DNA of 49,013 nt from Seminavis robusta (GCA_903772945.1 CAICTM010000778.1:1-49013), one strand, 5' to 3'. Shown: positions 37,527 through 47,310, counted from the first letter of the stretch. A program made the numbers and translations. Notes: generated from the letters alone by a model not told the origin.

Positions 37527-37906
37527 TGTTGCCGGAGCTTGCCCCTCAGAATAAATGCCCGGTCTTACGGCGCCTTTTCCAGTAGGCTTATTCACAACCA
37601 CTGGGGGAAAACAATGACAACTCGCTATGCCTGTTGAGGAGAGTCAGCCAATCTTGGGGGTGCGGTGTGATCGCTACAAACCAACTCAATAATATAGAAC
37701 GACAACAGACCCAAACTCTTTGGTTTCTGTTCTTTTATTTGCTATTACTACTACTTTGTTTATTTTGATTGAAGATTCGATTCTTCTTTGGCACTTCCGT
37801 CGTCTTTTTACGCATACATATACTCTCGTACTTTTCTTCGTTCTCGTTCGTTGTTGTTGGGTCTTTCGGGGCACATAATATCATTGTTGTGAGGTGAGTC
37901 AAGGTG
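37527..37906. other. Convergent 3' intergenic
   Basis: 3' flanks of the kinase-like gene and the globin-like gene. Long T-rich stretches on the plus strand at 37720-37870 probably form the 3' UTR of one of them. No gene is seen. Confidence 0.5.
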
Positions 37907-38876
37907 CTATGAGGAGCTGGGCTCTTCCATGTTGTATGGCCACTCGCGATCGTACAATTCATCCTCAGGGATCTGGTCCGCGGCGGTGTAAGCATTCAAA
38001 CCAAGAACGTCCTTCATCTTACGTCCGTTACGAATGTACTCTTCGATATTCTTTGGATCCGCCGACCAGCGAAGCGCATCCCTGGCAAACGGAGGAGCCG
38101 TGGACTCGTAGACACGCACGAAATGGGCAATGAACCTGAAAATAAGAGAAAGAGAATGGTGTGAGTGAGTTTGGAATGAATCATCGTACGGTAGACAATT
38201 TTAAAAGTGACGGGACCATCATATCGTCGTACGCAACGCAACGAGAGACGTACCTGACATAGTAATCGGCGAAACTGGGACTCTTTTCCATCACTCCCGA
38301 TTCGCGCAGGGCCCAAAAGTGTAAGCGCATCCATGTGCGGCAATCCTCCAACTGGAAATGCTCGCCTCGTTCGGATGCCGGACGCTTGGGGGAGTACCAT
38401 GCCGCAACATGGGCCGAACTTCGGTCATGGACAGGACAACCGCGCCCGCGAGCAGCCCGATCCTGATCCCAGACATGGGAGCCACTGAGCTTTTGATGAA
38501 TCCACTTGGCAAAGCGGGATCCATGGGGGTCGTTGTGACTGCGAATGAATTTGTCCAGAGTCTTGTCCTGAAAGGCGAGCTCGTAGAACTTGTCCGTGAC
38601 TGTTTGCAAGTCCTCCAAAGTCACCTCGTGTTCCATCAAGTATCGCGAGCCTGGAGATGGAACATGGGAGCGACCACCGCCTCCCATGGACAAGGGGATG
38701 AACTGGAACGGATGGCGAGTAGTAGTTGGGTGCTGCTGCTGGGTTGGCTGGGTTGCCTTGGCATCGTTGTCGTTGACCGCCACGGGAGTTTCCTCTTGCT
38801 GAAGGTCGGCATCCGATGCAAGCAACATGTCCATCTTTTGTTTCATTTCAACGTTTTGTTCCTGAGAGATTGTCAT
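37907..38876 (-). CDS. Truncated-globin-like protein
   Basis: Exons 38876-38254 and 38135-37907, 118-bp GT-AG intron, 852 nt, 283 residues, ATG at 38876. A low-complexity N-terminus (about 1-80) precedes a globin-like helical domain at about 85-225. It reads VTDKFYELAFQDKTLDKFI, PHGSRFAKWIHQKL (about 117-130), AHVAAWYSPKR with H156 as candidate proximal haem ligand, FQLEDCRTWMRLHF, then FADYYVRFIAHFVRVYE across the splice. This order fits truncated haemoglobins of the 2/2 type, in the variant with an 'HG.R...WI..K' segment between helices that occurs in algae. If haem binds, roles in NO or O2 chemistry are expected. No targeting signal is obvious. The final 60 residues are hydrophilic and acidic. 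Confidence 0.7.
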
Positions 38877-39340
38877 GGTTGTTGTCTTTGTAGTGTTTTG
38901 TTCTTCTTTTCTTCTGTGTTACTTTGTGTTGCTTTGTGAGTTGGTTTGTTTGCTTTTGCAATCAATTTGTGAGCAGAAGGTGATCGTTGTTGCCGATAGG
39001 TCCCACTCTTGTGCTCGGGAAGGTCGGAGGAAGTGGTTCCTGGTTTCGATCTTGTTCGCCGAAGGTCTTGGTAAGGTTTCTACACCAGATCGAAAACATG
39101 CACACTTGATCTTGTCGGTGGCTCGGCGCTTGAAACCTGCACCTCCCGATGTCGGTACCGGCCTAGTACCGCTTTGGGTAAAGGGGACCTGTGTATGTAA
39201 ACAGCCTGCCGGCTTTTTGAAATCTAATGGATACAACGGTCAATTGGAAGGAGTTCGAAGAACCGAACCAAAAAGCCACGACAAAGACACTACTCTCTCA
39301 GGCTAGCTAGATAGTAGAGTACAATCCAGAAGATAGATAA
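38877..39340. promoter_or_regulatory. Divergent promoter region, globin-like / TMTC
   Basis: 464 bp shared by two divergent genes. Contains GTCGGTACCGGC near 39152 and GCTAGCTAG at about 39302, only about 40 bp before the TMTC start codon. Nothing coding is supported. Confidence 0.5.
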
Positions 39341-41709
39341 ATGTTGGGAGTCCTTTGGAATATCTTGAAGCGTCCGTCGCTGTGGACGACTATAGTGGCA
39401 CTGGCTGCCTACTGGGATCATCAAGCATTGCGAGGCAAATGGATCTACGACGACGCGGGCAGTGTGGCCAAGAATGTGGTGGTCAACGGTCAAGTGCCTT
39501 GGAAGGATGCCTTTACACGAGACTTTTGGGGAACGCCCATGAAGGAACCCCAATCGCACAAATCCTTCCGCCCCATTACCACACTCTCCTTCAAAGCCAA
39601 TTGGATGTTGGCCGATTATTTGGGCACGGCCGATACCGAAGAGCACACGCACTATTTTCACGTGGTCAATGTACTACTGCATGGCATCAATTCGGGGCTC
39701 GTCACCGAAGCGGCAGCTTTCGTCTTTGATGATCCTGCAGTCCTAGGAGGAACGTCCGATGGAGATATCTTGGCGCAGTTGATTACCGGGTTTATATTTG
39801 GGTTGCATCCTGTCCATGCTGAATCTGTGTCCAGTAAGATACAGTAGATGTCGTTCTCGTCGTAAAAATGCTTTTGAATGGATTGCTCAATCATCTCGCT
39901 TGCTTAATTGCTCTCTCTTTCTCTACAGATATCACCAGTCGAGGAGAATTGCTCATGACATTCTTCTTTCTCGTGGCATTCTTGTCGTTTGCCAGTCATT
40001 TACCGGCACGAAATACTCCCTCTCCCAAGGGGGCAGGTGGTATGATGCAGTCCATTCTCTGTGTCTATATCATCCCCTGGGTAGGAATGACGGCATCACT
40101 CTTCTCCAAAGAACAAGGAGCCACCACTCTCTGTGCCTTGGTCGCTTATGACTTTTTGAAACACCACACGTCGGCTCAAGAATACTTTTCCAAATTATTG
40201 TTTCAAAGAGACTCCTACTCGCTTCGGTTCCTCGGCAGAACCGTCGTCTTGGCCATTCAAACGATCCTCATGGCGGGATGGCGCAAATGGTTGAATGGAG
40301 AGAGCAGTCCCGATTTCATTTACGATCAAAACCCCGCTGGATTTGCGGAACATCGCTTTACACGGGCATTTTCCTTGAATTGGGTCTATTGCCTCTATAT
40401 TCGGGATATGATCTTTCCAGTTTATTTGGCACCCGATTGGAGTGGTGTCAGTATTGATCTCATTGAAGATATTTCCGATCACAGGGCGCTCTTGGTCATT
40501 TTCTTGTGGATTTTTGCCTTTGCGTGTGTCCAGTCGCTCTTTGTGGGATTGCCAGAGCACGCAACAATACTCGAATCGGAAGTGAGGAGGGTGTTGTTGA
40601 TGGCGTTTTTTGCCTTTTTGTTCCTGCCCTTTTTGCTATCCTCCCATCTGCTGGTCGTCGGAGGATTCATGAAGGCAGATCGTGTCGTGTACCTCCCGCT
40701 GTTTGGGTTCTGTATCATGGAGGCACTGCTGGTGAAAACGCTATGTTGTTCCTACATTCTGGAACCAGCCCAAACGAGTCCTCCCGTTACAGCAGCCAAA
40801 CCCAACACGACAAACGAATCGACAACCAAAGGCAAGAGTGACCCGCCACCAGAGCTGAAAAGTGAATCCGAGGCAAAGAAAGAGCCGGCGCCCGAGAGCG
40901 AGAACGAGCCATCGGCTGAGGGCAAACTTGACTCTGCAGAAGACAAGGACAAAGATTTGTCCACAACAACCAACAGTGACAATGGAAAACAAAAGAGTGA
41001 ACAGGCTCCAAAAAAACCAGTAACGAAATCTCGTTTACGGGTCAATCTGTTGGGTCAGCTCTTGTGCCTAATTCAGATTGGACTCTTCTCGGTGAAACTT
41101 CACGAACGTAACATTGCTTGGAGCAGTCCAGTAATTCTCTGGACAAAGGCTTTCAATGTCAATCCGAGGTGAGTGATGAGAAATTCAATGTTCTGTCTAC
41201 TAAAGATTTCTCTGGGGCGTCCAACCTAACTCTTGTTTCGTTCTGACTCGACTGAAAGGTCTCACCATACAATGTACAACTGTGGGTACGAACTATCGCT
41301 GCGGCAACGATATGCGGAAGCGGAAGAAGTCATGCGGCCCATTGGAAATGCACGAGTGGACGGGCCTTCCAACACTTTTGTATACGCCATGGTTTTGTAC
41401 AATCTTGGTCGATGCGACGACGCTCACTATTACATTGACATTGCCATGGATGTGCTGGAAGAACAACGAATAGAAGGAGGAATTCGGCATCAAAGTAGTG
41501 CATTGGATCGGACCAAAAGCAACTTGCTGGTAGCGCGGGGATATTGCACCACCGAGAACTTTCAAAAGCAAGGACGCATTCTGCAAGAGGCGGTGCGAAC
41601 AGACCCACGAAACACCTATGCCGTCCAACAATTCCAGGCTTACCTGAACAAGATGGAGCAAATAAAGGAGATGAAGGAGAAATATGGAATGGATGTGCCC
41701 GGGATGTAG
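39341..41709 (+). CDS. TMTC: TMTC-type protein O-mannosyltransferase
   Basis: Exons 39341-39833, 39929-41168 and 41259-41709; introns of 95 and 90 bp, GT-AG; 2,184 nt, 727 residues. A multi-pass membrane protein of the GT-C type. Family landmarks: WIYDD near the N-terminus (acidic residues of the first lumenal loop), FRPITTLSFKANW, HVVNVLLHGINSGL, GLHPVHAESV-NITSRGELL across the first splice, SLFSKEQGATTL, and the DUF1736 stretch with FTRAFSLNWVY and FPVYLAPDWSG. TMTC proteins transfer mannose to Ser/Thr of cadherin-like domains in the ER. Unlike animal TMTCs, a hydrophilic Lys/Glu/Ser insert of about 90 residues (about 475-565) precedes the last membrane helix, and only a short TPR-like tail follows (ELSLRQRYAEAEEVM, AMVLYNLGRCDDA). 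Donor and acceptor are unproven here. Confidence 0.85.
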
Positions 41710-42119
41710 ACGGCTAACGCCAACAACTCTCTTGGTTACTTCTGGGCAACTAGTGAGATTGCAAGGCTAAAAACCAGTTCCCCTACTGTAGGCGATTTGC
41801 CGCGCCCGTGAAAAAGGGCTTCCAAAAGACGTTTCAATTTAGCTTTGGAATCTAGTTTATCGGGAAATATATTATCGTAGCTAGCTGGTTTCTAGAGCAT
41901 GAAGGTATGAATGATCGTGCAAAGCAAAGCAACGCAGACCAGTTGCTTTGCTTTGCAGACCATATCAGGAGATGATTGATCATCGCACATGAATTTCTGG
42001 ATTTCAACGTGCTTTCGCTGGCCGTCAGGTCAAAGCGCAGGGTGTTTTTTTGTTGCTGTTTTGCCATCGAATTCTCTACATGCACCCTCCTTGTAAGTTG
42101 ACATGCAATGTTCGTTCAT
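41710..42119. other. Convergent 3' intergenic with long hairpin
   Basis: Between the TMTC gene (+) and the reductase (-). Holds the perfect hairpin described separately at 41919-41956 and a GTAGCTAGCTGG run near 41878. No gene. Confidence 0.6.
41919..41956. terminator. Perfect 15-bp inverted repeat, 8-nt loop
   Basis: GCAAAGCAAAGCAAC at 41919-41933 is exactly complementary to 41942-41956; loop GCAGACCA. Placed between two convergent genes, where an RNA hairpin could act in 3'-end formation of either transcript. The terminator role is inferred; the inverted repeat itself is seen. Confidence 0.5.
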
Positions 42120-43577
42120 TCACTTGTGGATCCAATCCACCTTTACATTCTCGCGTCCTGCCAAGTACTTGTCAATCGACATGGCCGCAATGCATCCGTC
42201 CGCTGCAGCCACGACGACCTGTTTGTGATTCGTGTTGCGAATGTCACCAATGGCATAGACTCCCTTGACATTGGTTTCCATTTCTTCATTGACAATGACA
42301 CCACCATCTTCCTTAAAGTCAATATTGCTGCTGACATAGTCGGTGATTGGTTTGGAACCGCCTCCTCCACCGGCGTAGATGAAGACTCCGGTCACGGGTA
42401 TGACTTCGGGCTCGTCCGATTGTTTTTGCTTGACTTTGATCCCTGTGACCCCCTTGACTGCATCGCCTTCGACGCCCAAGAATCTTGTGGTTGGCCATTT
42501 AATGACGTTGCCACTGGCTAAGAGTTCCCGTACATGTTCACTTTGATCGGGACGCGGTCGGGAGGGTGTCACCCAATGTACCGTATTGGCAAACTTGGTC
42601 AAAAATTGCGCCTCTTCCATGGCTTCCATATTCATTCCCTTGACGGCGACATCCTCACCACGATAAAAGGCACCGTCACAAGTGGCACAGTAACTGACAC
42701 CTTGTCCTAGAAATTCATCTTCTCCTGGAAACGGTTTGGCCACTCGTCCCATGGCACCGGTCGCAAATACCAGTGCCCTGGTCTTGAAAACGGCATCGGG
42801 TGTGTAGACGGTATGTCGAGTTTCACCGTTTTCTTCCATGGCGGTATCAATCATGAATACTTGTGCTCGACGATAGTCGGCACCATAGTCAATGGCCTGG
42901 CTGCGAATTCGTTCTAGCAATTCGTCTCCTTTCATGCTCTTGTCGACACCGGGATAATTGGCAATGTGCGAGGTAATGGCCAATGCACCGAGACCTGGAT
43001 TCTTGTCCAAAATGACAGTTTTATGCCTGGCTCGCGCCGTGTAGAGTGCACATGTGCACCCAGCGGGACCACCACCCACAATGGCCACATCGCACTCGAC
43101 CATTTCCGGCATGCCCATCATCAAGCCATCGTCATCATCGTCGTCTTGTTGTTCTGGTGCTGCAAACATGTTGTCTTGTTCTTCACCTGGTTGGGAAAGT
43201 TCATTGTCATTATTCTTGTATTCTCCACCGCTACCTTCTTGTTGAAGGATGGACTGCAACGAGTTGGCAATATCCTGAATGACGGCTTGTTTTTCTTGCT
43301 CTGCCTGTTCGACCTGCGCCTCAAAGTGCCGTATGGACTGAATGTATGGATTTTCTTCTTCGTCTTGCCATGATTGCTGCTGTGAAGGGTCTTCTTGCCA
43401 CTGCTGTTTCTCCCACGGCTGTTTCTCCCATGATAAGAATAATCGACTGGATGTAGTACTACTACATGTACTGGCAGTCTGATGTGGAGAGGAGGAGGAG
43501 TATGGAATGGTGAAGGAAGAGACTGCCACCAGCGATAAAACCAGCCAGAAAAGTGATATCCTCATCACAACTTCCAT
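42120..43577 (-). CDS. Plastid thioredoxin-reductase-like flavoprotein without NADPH motifs
   Basis: Single exon; ATG at 43577 (MEVVMRIS) or 43565 (MRISLFW), 485 or 481 residues. N-terminus: signal peptide ending VAVSS-FTIP, a cleavage site with Phe at +1 as in diatom plastid preproteins, then a Ser-rich transit stretch and a Gln/Glu-rich linker to about 150. FAD domain: VAIVGGGPAGCTCALYTARA (about 164-183), ATGA, and GVYAIGDIRN near the C-terminus. Redox site: SYCATCDGAFYRG (CATC at 297-300). The NADPH half is altered: where TrxR has GGG(D/N)(S/T)A before EEA..LT this protein has KGMNMEA, and the HRRxxxRA segment is TPSRPRPDQSE. It therefore resembles ferredoxin- or otherwise-reduced TrxR relatives (FFTR, DTR/DDOR types) rather than NTR. 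Electron donor and thioredoxin partner are unknown. Divergent from the RING gene. Confidence 0.85.
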   Translation of the reverse strand: MEVVMRISLFWLVLSLVAVSSFTIPYSSSSPHQTASTCSSTTSSRLFLSWEKQPWEKQQWQEDPSQQQSWQDEEENPYIQSIRHFEAQVEQAEQEKQAVIQDIANSLQSILQQEGSGGEYKNNDNELSQPGEEQDNMFAAPEQQDDDDDDGLMMGMPEMVECDVAIVGGGPAGCTCALYTARARHKTVILDKNPGLGALAITSHIANYPGVDKSMKGDELLERIRSQAIDYGADYRRAQVFMIDTAMEENGETRHTVYTPDAVFKTRALVFATGAMGRVAKPFPGEDEFLGQGVSYCATCDGAFYRGEDVAVKGMNMEAMEEAQFLTKFANTVHWVTPSRPRPDQSEHVRELLASGNVIKWPTTRFLGVEGDAVKGVTGIKVKQKQSDEPEVIPVTGVFIYAGGGGGSKPITDYVSSNIDFKEDGGVIVNEEMETNVKGVYAIGDIRNTNHKQVVVAAADGCIAAMSIDKYLAGRENVKVDWIHK

Positions 43578-43967
43578 CTGCCGCTTTGTTACACCTTCTA
43601 ACTTTTCAAAGGAAGACAACCAACGCTGCGTTTTGAACCTATTGAGAAGCCTTGACGGACCCTTTCAGTTGAATTGAATCTATGAATCTCGTTCGGTCGC
43701 ATCTTCGTTTCGCTCTTCCAATGTAAGGCCTTTTGTTTGATGTGTGGGAGAGAATGTTGATGTGGTCGATCTTTGGATCTTTTGGTGATGGATTTGGGGG
43801 GGCAATGACGCTCATTTTGTGACGTGTTATCCCGATGAGGGTTCGAGCTTTCGAATCTCATTTGCTGTGACGGAAGATCTTGGAAGGCCGGCTCGCAGCA
43901 TTTATTTTCGAAGAGCAAGAGGACTTTGTTTCTTTTTTTAGAAAGTACCGTAATACAAGAGAGCACC
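43578..43967. promoter_or_regulatory. Divergent promoter region, reductase / RING
   Basis: 390 bp containing both start regions. A GGTTCGAGCTTTCGAATCTC stretch near 43841 resembles a tRNA T-arm sequence but no tRNA can be folded around it. Pyrimidine tract and T-run immediately precede the RING start. Confidence 0.45.
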
Positions 43968-44864
43968 ATGGCGAGCCTTCAGGGAATGCCTGTATCGGTG
44001 CTCTATGAGCAAGTCATCTATCCACAGCTTCAGGCACAAGTCGGCCGCTCCTTCAAGATTGCGCATCTCAAGAGCGAACGAGGTCAAGCCCTCAACGGCA
44101 AACTCTGCAAGGTCACTGGATTTGACCGCGATCAGGATCAAGCGCGAGTCCACTGTTGGCTCATTAGCCAAGAAGAAAAAAAGAAAAAGCTGTCGCTCAA
44201 ATGGCAAAATTTGATTCCCCTCGAAGCCAATCAAGCCTTGGAGAATTTCATGACCGCCTCAACACCCATTGCCGACGACATTTTGGTACCCTGTTTGGAA
44301 CGGGCCATTCAAAAACACGATCATGCCGATCGACCCGATCTGATGCATCGTCTACGCTTGTACGGGAATTTGCTACAGAAAATTCGACAAGGAACGGCAC
44401 AAGATGCCGATTATTGTTTTCCCTGTGGTGGAGGAAGCGAGTTGCTCAACAATGCAGGGAATTTTGGACGCGTCATGCAACTTTCCAAGCCGGGATGTTA
44501 TGGCAACGAGAGCAATGATATGAGATTCATGGATCTGGGCTTGAAGGGAGATGATCAGACGGAATGTGCCATCTGCCAAGACGTGCTCCGAAATGATACC
44601 TCGATCGTCCTGGTCACACTACCGTGTCTACACGTCTTTCACAAAGGCTGCATTCAGCAGTGGTTGAGCAGTAATCTAGGACAGCAAAACTGGAGCTGCC
44701 CGTCGTGTCGAAAGACCGTGCCCGGGGACATGTCCATTTATTGCATCGAGTACAATGAGCAGCTGCAGAGACGCATCGACGAGTATCCATTGTCGGGATT
44801 TTGTATCCGGTGCATGATTATGATTATGGAAAATAATCGTCATGAGGAACTGCCGATAGTGTGA
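43968..44864 (+). CDS. RING-H2 zinc-finger protein, putative E3 ligase
   Basis: Single exon, 298 residues, ATG at 43968 in a strong context (GCACCATGG). Residues about 24-85 hold a small beta-type module, LNGKLCKVTGFDRDQDQARV...LSLKWQNLIPL, of the 'nGk.g.V..fd...gr..V' kind. The RING-H2 finger is at 200-247 with ligands C200, C203, C220, H222, H225, C228, C244 and C247, the complete C3-H2-C3 set. Such fingers recruit E2 enzymes for ubiquitin transfer. The hydrophobic C-terminal stretch (FCIRCMIMIM) is not clearly a membrane helix. Substrate unknown. Shares a divergent promoter region with the plastid reductase. Confidence 0.85.
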   Translation: MASLQGMPVSVLYEQVIYPQLQAQVGRSFKIAHLKSERGQALNGKLCKVTGFDRDQDQARVHCWLISQEEKKKKLSLKWQNLIPLEANQALENFMTASTPIADDILVPCLERAIQKHDHADRPDLMHRLRLYGNLLQKIRQGTAQDADYCFPCGGGSELLNNAGNFGRVMQLSKPGCYGNESNDMRFMDLGLKGDDQTECAICQDVLRNDTSIVLVTLPCLHVFHKGCIQQWLSSNLGQQNWSCPSCRKTVPGDMSIYCIEYNEQLQRRIDEYPLSGFCIRCMIMIMENNRHEELPIV

Positions 44865-45391
44865 GTGAGATGTTGGCTTCAGAAAGATAATTCAGGAAAG
44901 GCATTGTGTAAGGGACAATCAGGTATATTTCATGTGTGGAATGACTGGATAGTCACAACACGAAAGAGGGGCCTCACAAAATCCAATTGGAAACGAATAT
45001 CCATCACGGTAAGTATTAGGTCGAATCGAATCAGAGGGCTTTGTTGATCATCAAGGAGCGTCCCTCAGTTTGTTCGTTCAGTTCTTGCGGATTCAAACAG
45101 CCGTCCACTCACCAGTCATGCTACATGTGATTTCGTTGGTCCGGTGCGCACATTGAAGACATTTACACTGTTCCCGCAGAGTGGACCTTCTGGCGGAAAG
45201 TGCCAACTTGAAGCTAGCTAGATAGCCTCCCATACAAGGTGCTACGGACACCTTTGATTGCATGCTGTACTGTATAGCTAGCTAGCTTTTGTTTGATCTA
45301 TTGTCCAAAAAAGGGGTCCTGCAAGGTTGGTTTTTTCAAGTTTAGGATCAAGTACTCAAAATTCAGCATTGCAAGTAGCAGAAGCAGCAAA
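44865..45391. other. Intergenic, upstream of tRNA
   Basis: No supported gene. Two CTAGCTAG-type runs at about 45212 and 45276. Confidence 0.5.
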
Positions 45392-45465
45392 GCACCGATG
45401 GTCTAGTTGGTTATGACGACGCTTTAACACGGCGTAGGTCCTGAGTTCAATTCTCAGTTGGTGTA
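45392..45465 (+). tRNA. tRNA-Val (anticodon AAC)
   Basis: 74 nt folding as a full cloverleaf without intron. Acceptor GCACCGA pairs with TTGGTGT (two G-U pairs, one at 1-72), discriminator A45465. A short D stem GTC/GAC as in yeast tRNA-Val; anticodon stem ACGCT/GGCGT with loop TTAACAC, so anticodon AAC at 45426-45428; variable loop AGGTC; T stem CTGAG/CTCAG with loop TTCAATT. Internal A box (TGGTCTAGTTGG) and B box (AGTTCAATTCT) are in place. A TCTTTT run just downstream is the likely Pol III terminator. Inverted copies of GCAGCAAA flank the gene. Confidence 0.92.
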
Positions 45466-46376
45466 ATCTTTTGCTGCTTTGATGCTTGCTAGCTGTCTAG
45501 TTTGTAACCTCTTTTACTGTCACTTAGCCCGGTGGCCAAGCACAAAGTAGATCCACAGCCTGGTTACTTTTTCAGCTGTGGAAGAAGCTCACTGTGTACC
45601 TAGTAGATCTGTTGGTACTGCAAAAAATTGAACTAGAATATGGGGGACATGCCTTGGAATCTTTGAGCAAGATGGCTTACTCCTTTCAAGGATACCCGCT
45701 CTTCGCTTGTTTGACAGACACATTAAAGGGGACACCCTTGGTGGACAGCAAAAACGCTATTACATGTAGATCTACTTCGTCGAACACTGACTTCGAAGGC
45801 GACCAATGAGTCCCTCCCCATTGGCTGCCCGGTGGTTCTGGGGCTCTTTTCTCGCAGCGCGAATTGGCTGAAGGCTGACACGGTGGAACAAGTACTGTAC
45901 GGTACGTAAAGCTACTACCAGGTACCAAGACCGGTACCGGTACCGAAAATTTGATTGATGCATAATGGAGCCAAGTTTTCCATAAGCCTCCGACCATGTG
46001 TTGGTTGTCTCACTGGGTTCAAAAGGGTCCGGTGTGCATATCCCATATATATTACCCGATACCAGACTGGTAGAGCAGGAATTCGCAGGAGCACTGCCCA
46101 AAGGACTTTTTGGCTGGGTCGCTGGGTCATTACTTCGTGACTCTCGACGAACTGATCTGAATGCCTCCGTACCAGTACAAATGTACGCAGTAAATATACT
46201 AGCTAGCTAGTATTAGCGCCCAGACTGAAGGACCATGACTTTCTTCATTTCTTTTCGGGCATCTTTCGATCTGTTGATTTTTGCTCACAATTGACTTCCA
46301 CAGCACCAACAACTTCAGAATTCTTCGAGGGTGTTGCTACATACTCTAGCTAGCTAGAAAGTCACAAGAACCGAAG
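45466..46376. other. Intergenic between tRNA and broken gene
   Basis: No supported gene. Contains GGTACC and ACCGGTACCGGTACC at about 45918-45944, and CTAGCTAGCTAG runs at about 46199 and 46346, the latter about 30 bp before the ATG of the broken gene. Confidence 0.55.
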
Positions 46377-47310
46377 ATGCAGCTTTCCCTGTTCAGCATC
46401 GCTAGCCTCGTGCTCATCGCTCCATCTCGTGCTCTGTGGCATTGGTAACCGAGCTGTGAGGATTCGGATGAATCTTTCCGTGATTATTATGAAGACGATC
46501 GCGACCACATGTTCTCCGGTGGCATTAGAGAAGAGTATATGACGACGAATGTTACTCTGGACAAGGTTCCCATGGATTGCCGTTCCTCTGATCCGAACTA
46601 CGTCGCTACTTCGGGGGCCTGGGCAAAGCTGTATATCTCGAGCCCCTGGGCCGATGCCTTGCCTTCCCTTGAACTCAAGCTAAAAGCCGGTGGCTATGAA
46701 GAAGCCATGAACTTTACGATCAGCGTCTTGGAAGGGAACTGCGATGGCACAGCTTTTACCTGCTTGGGGTTTGACGAAATGTACGGGTATAACACGGACA
46801 AGACTATTTTTCTGAACTTCACAGTCCAAACCAACACTTCTTGCTACTTTTTGGTTACAACGCCCGATCCCGTGGTGGAAGATACTGGATCGTACAGCAT
46901 TTGGGCCAGGGATGCCAAAAACGGATGCGAGTACTGGAAACACGAGGCGGAGCTCATCGGGGAGATGAAATATACTAACCAGCCCTGGAATCCCTCTTGC
47001 TCCCCCTGCATTCAAACGGAAGAATTTGCCGACACCATTTACACTTCTGGATCCGGCGATCTCTATACCACTACTTGTACCGACGCTTGCACCCAGTGCT
47101 ACGAGAATATCACCTCCCCATCGTACAACGGCACCTTTGCTACAACATGTCACAGCAAGTCACATTTCAGACTGACCCAGATTACCAAAACTACAACCAA
47201 GATCCCATGATCTACAATGAGTGTTACACGTTCCACGACGACGGCAACCAGATCTGCCACCACAGCAGCGTCATCCAGGGCACTCAGATTAACGACTTTG
47301 TAATCAATGG
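46377..47310 (+). pseudogene. Secreted Cys-rich protein, broken by stop, frameshift and LTR insertion
   Basis: The ATG at 46377 opens a clear signal peptide (MQLSLFSIASLVLIAPSRA), but codon 24 is TAA at 46446. The same frame then stays open to 47210 with a coherent Cys-rich, N-glycosylatable product (NVTL, NFTI and NFTV sites; CSPCIQ, CTDACTQC). Near 47147-47160 coding character moves to another frame (MSQQVTFQTDPDYQNYNQD), implying a one-base indel. That frame runs straight into the LTR at 47311, which supplies a chance stop. Three lesions make this a pseudogene, unless the TAA lies in an unrecognised intron; none with proper splice signals and usual length fits. Family not recognised; it may be related to the secreted proteins with Cys-rich heads found beside diatom LRR genes. 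Confidence 0.75.

Noticed and set aside
43841..43860. T-arm-like GGTTCGA sequence suggesting a tRNA
   Set aside because: No upstream A box or foldable acceptor and anticodon stems.
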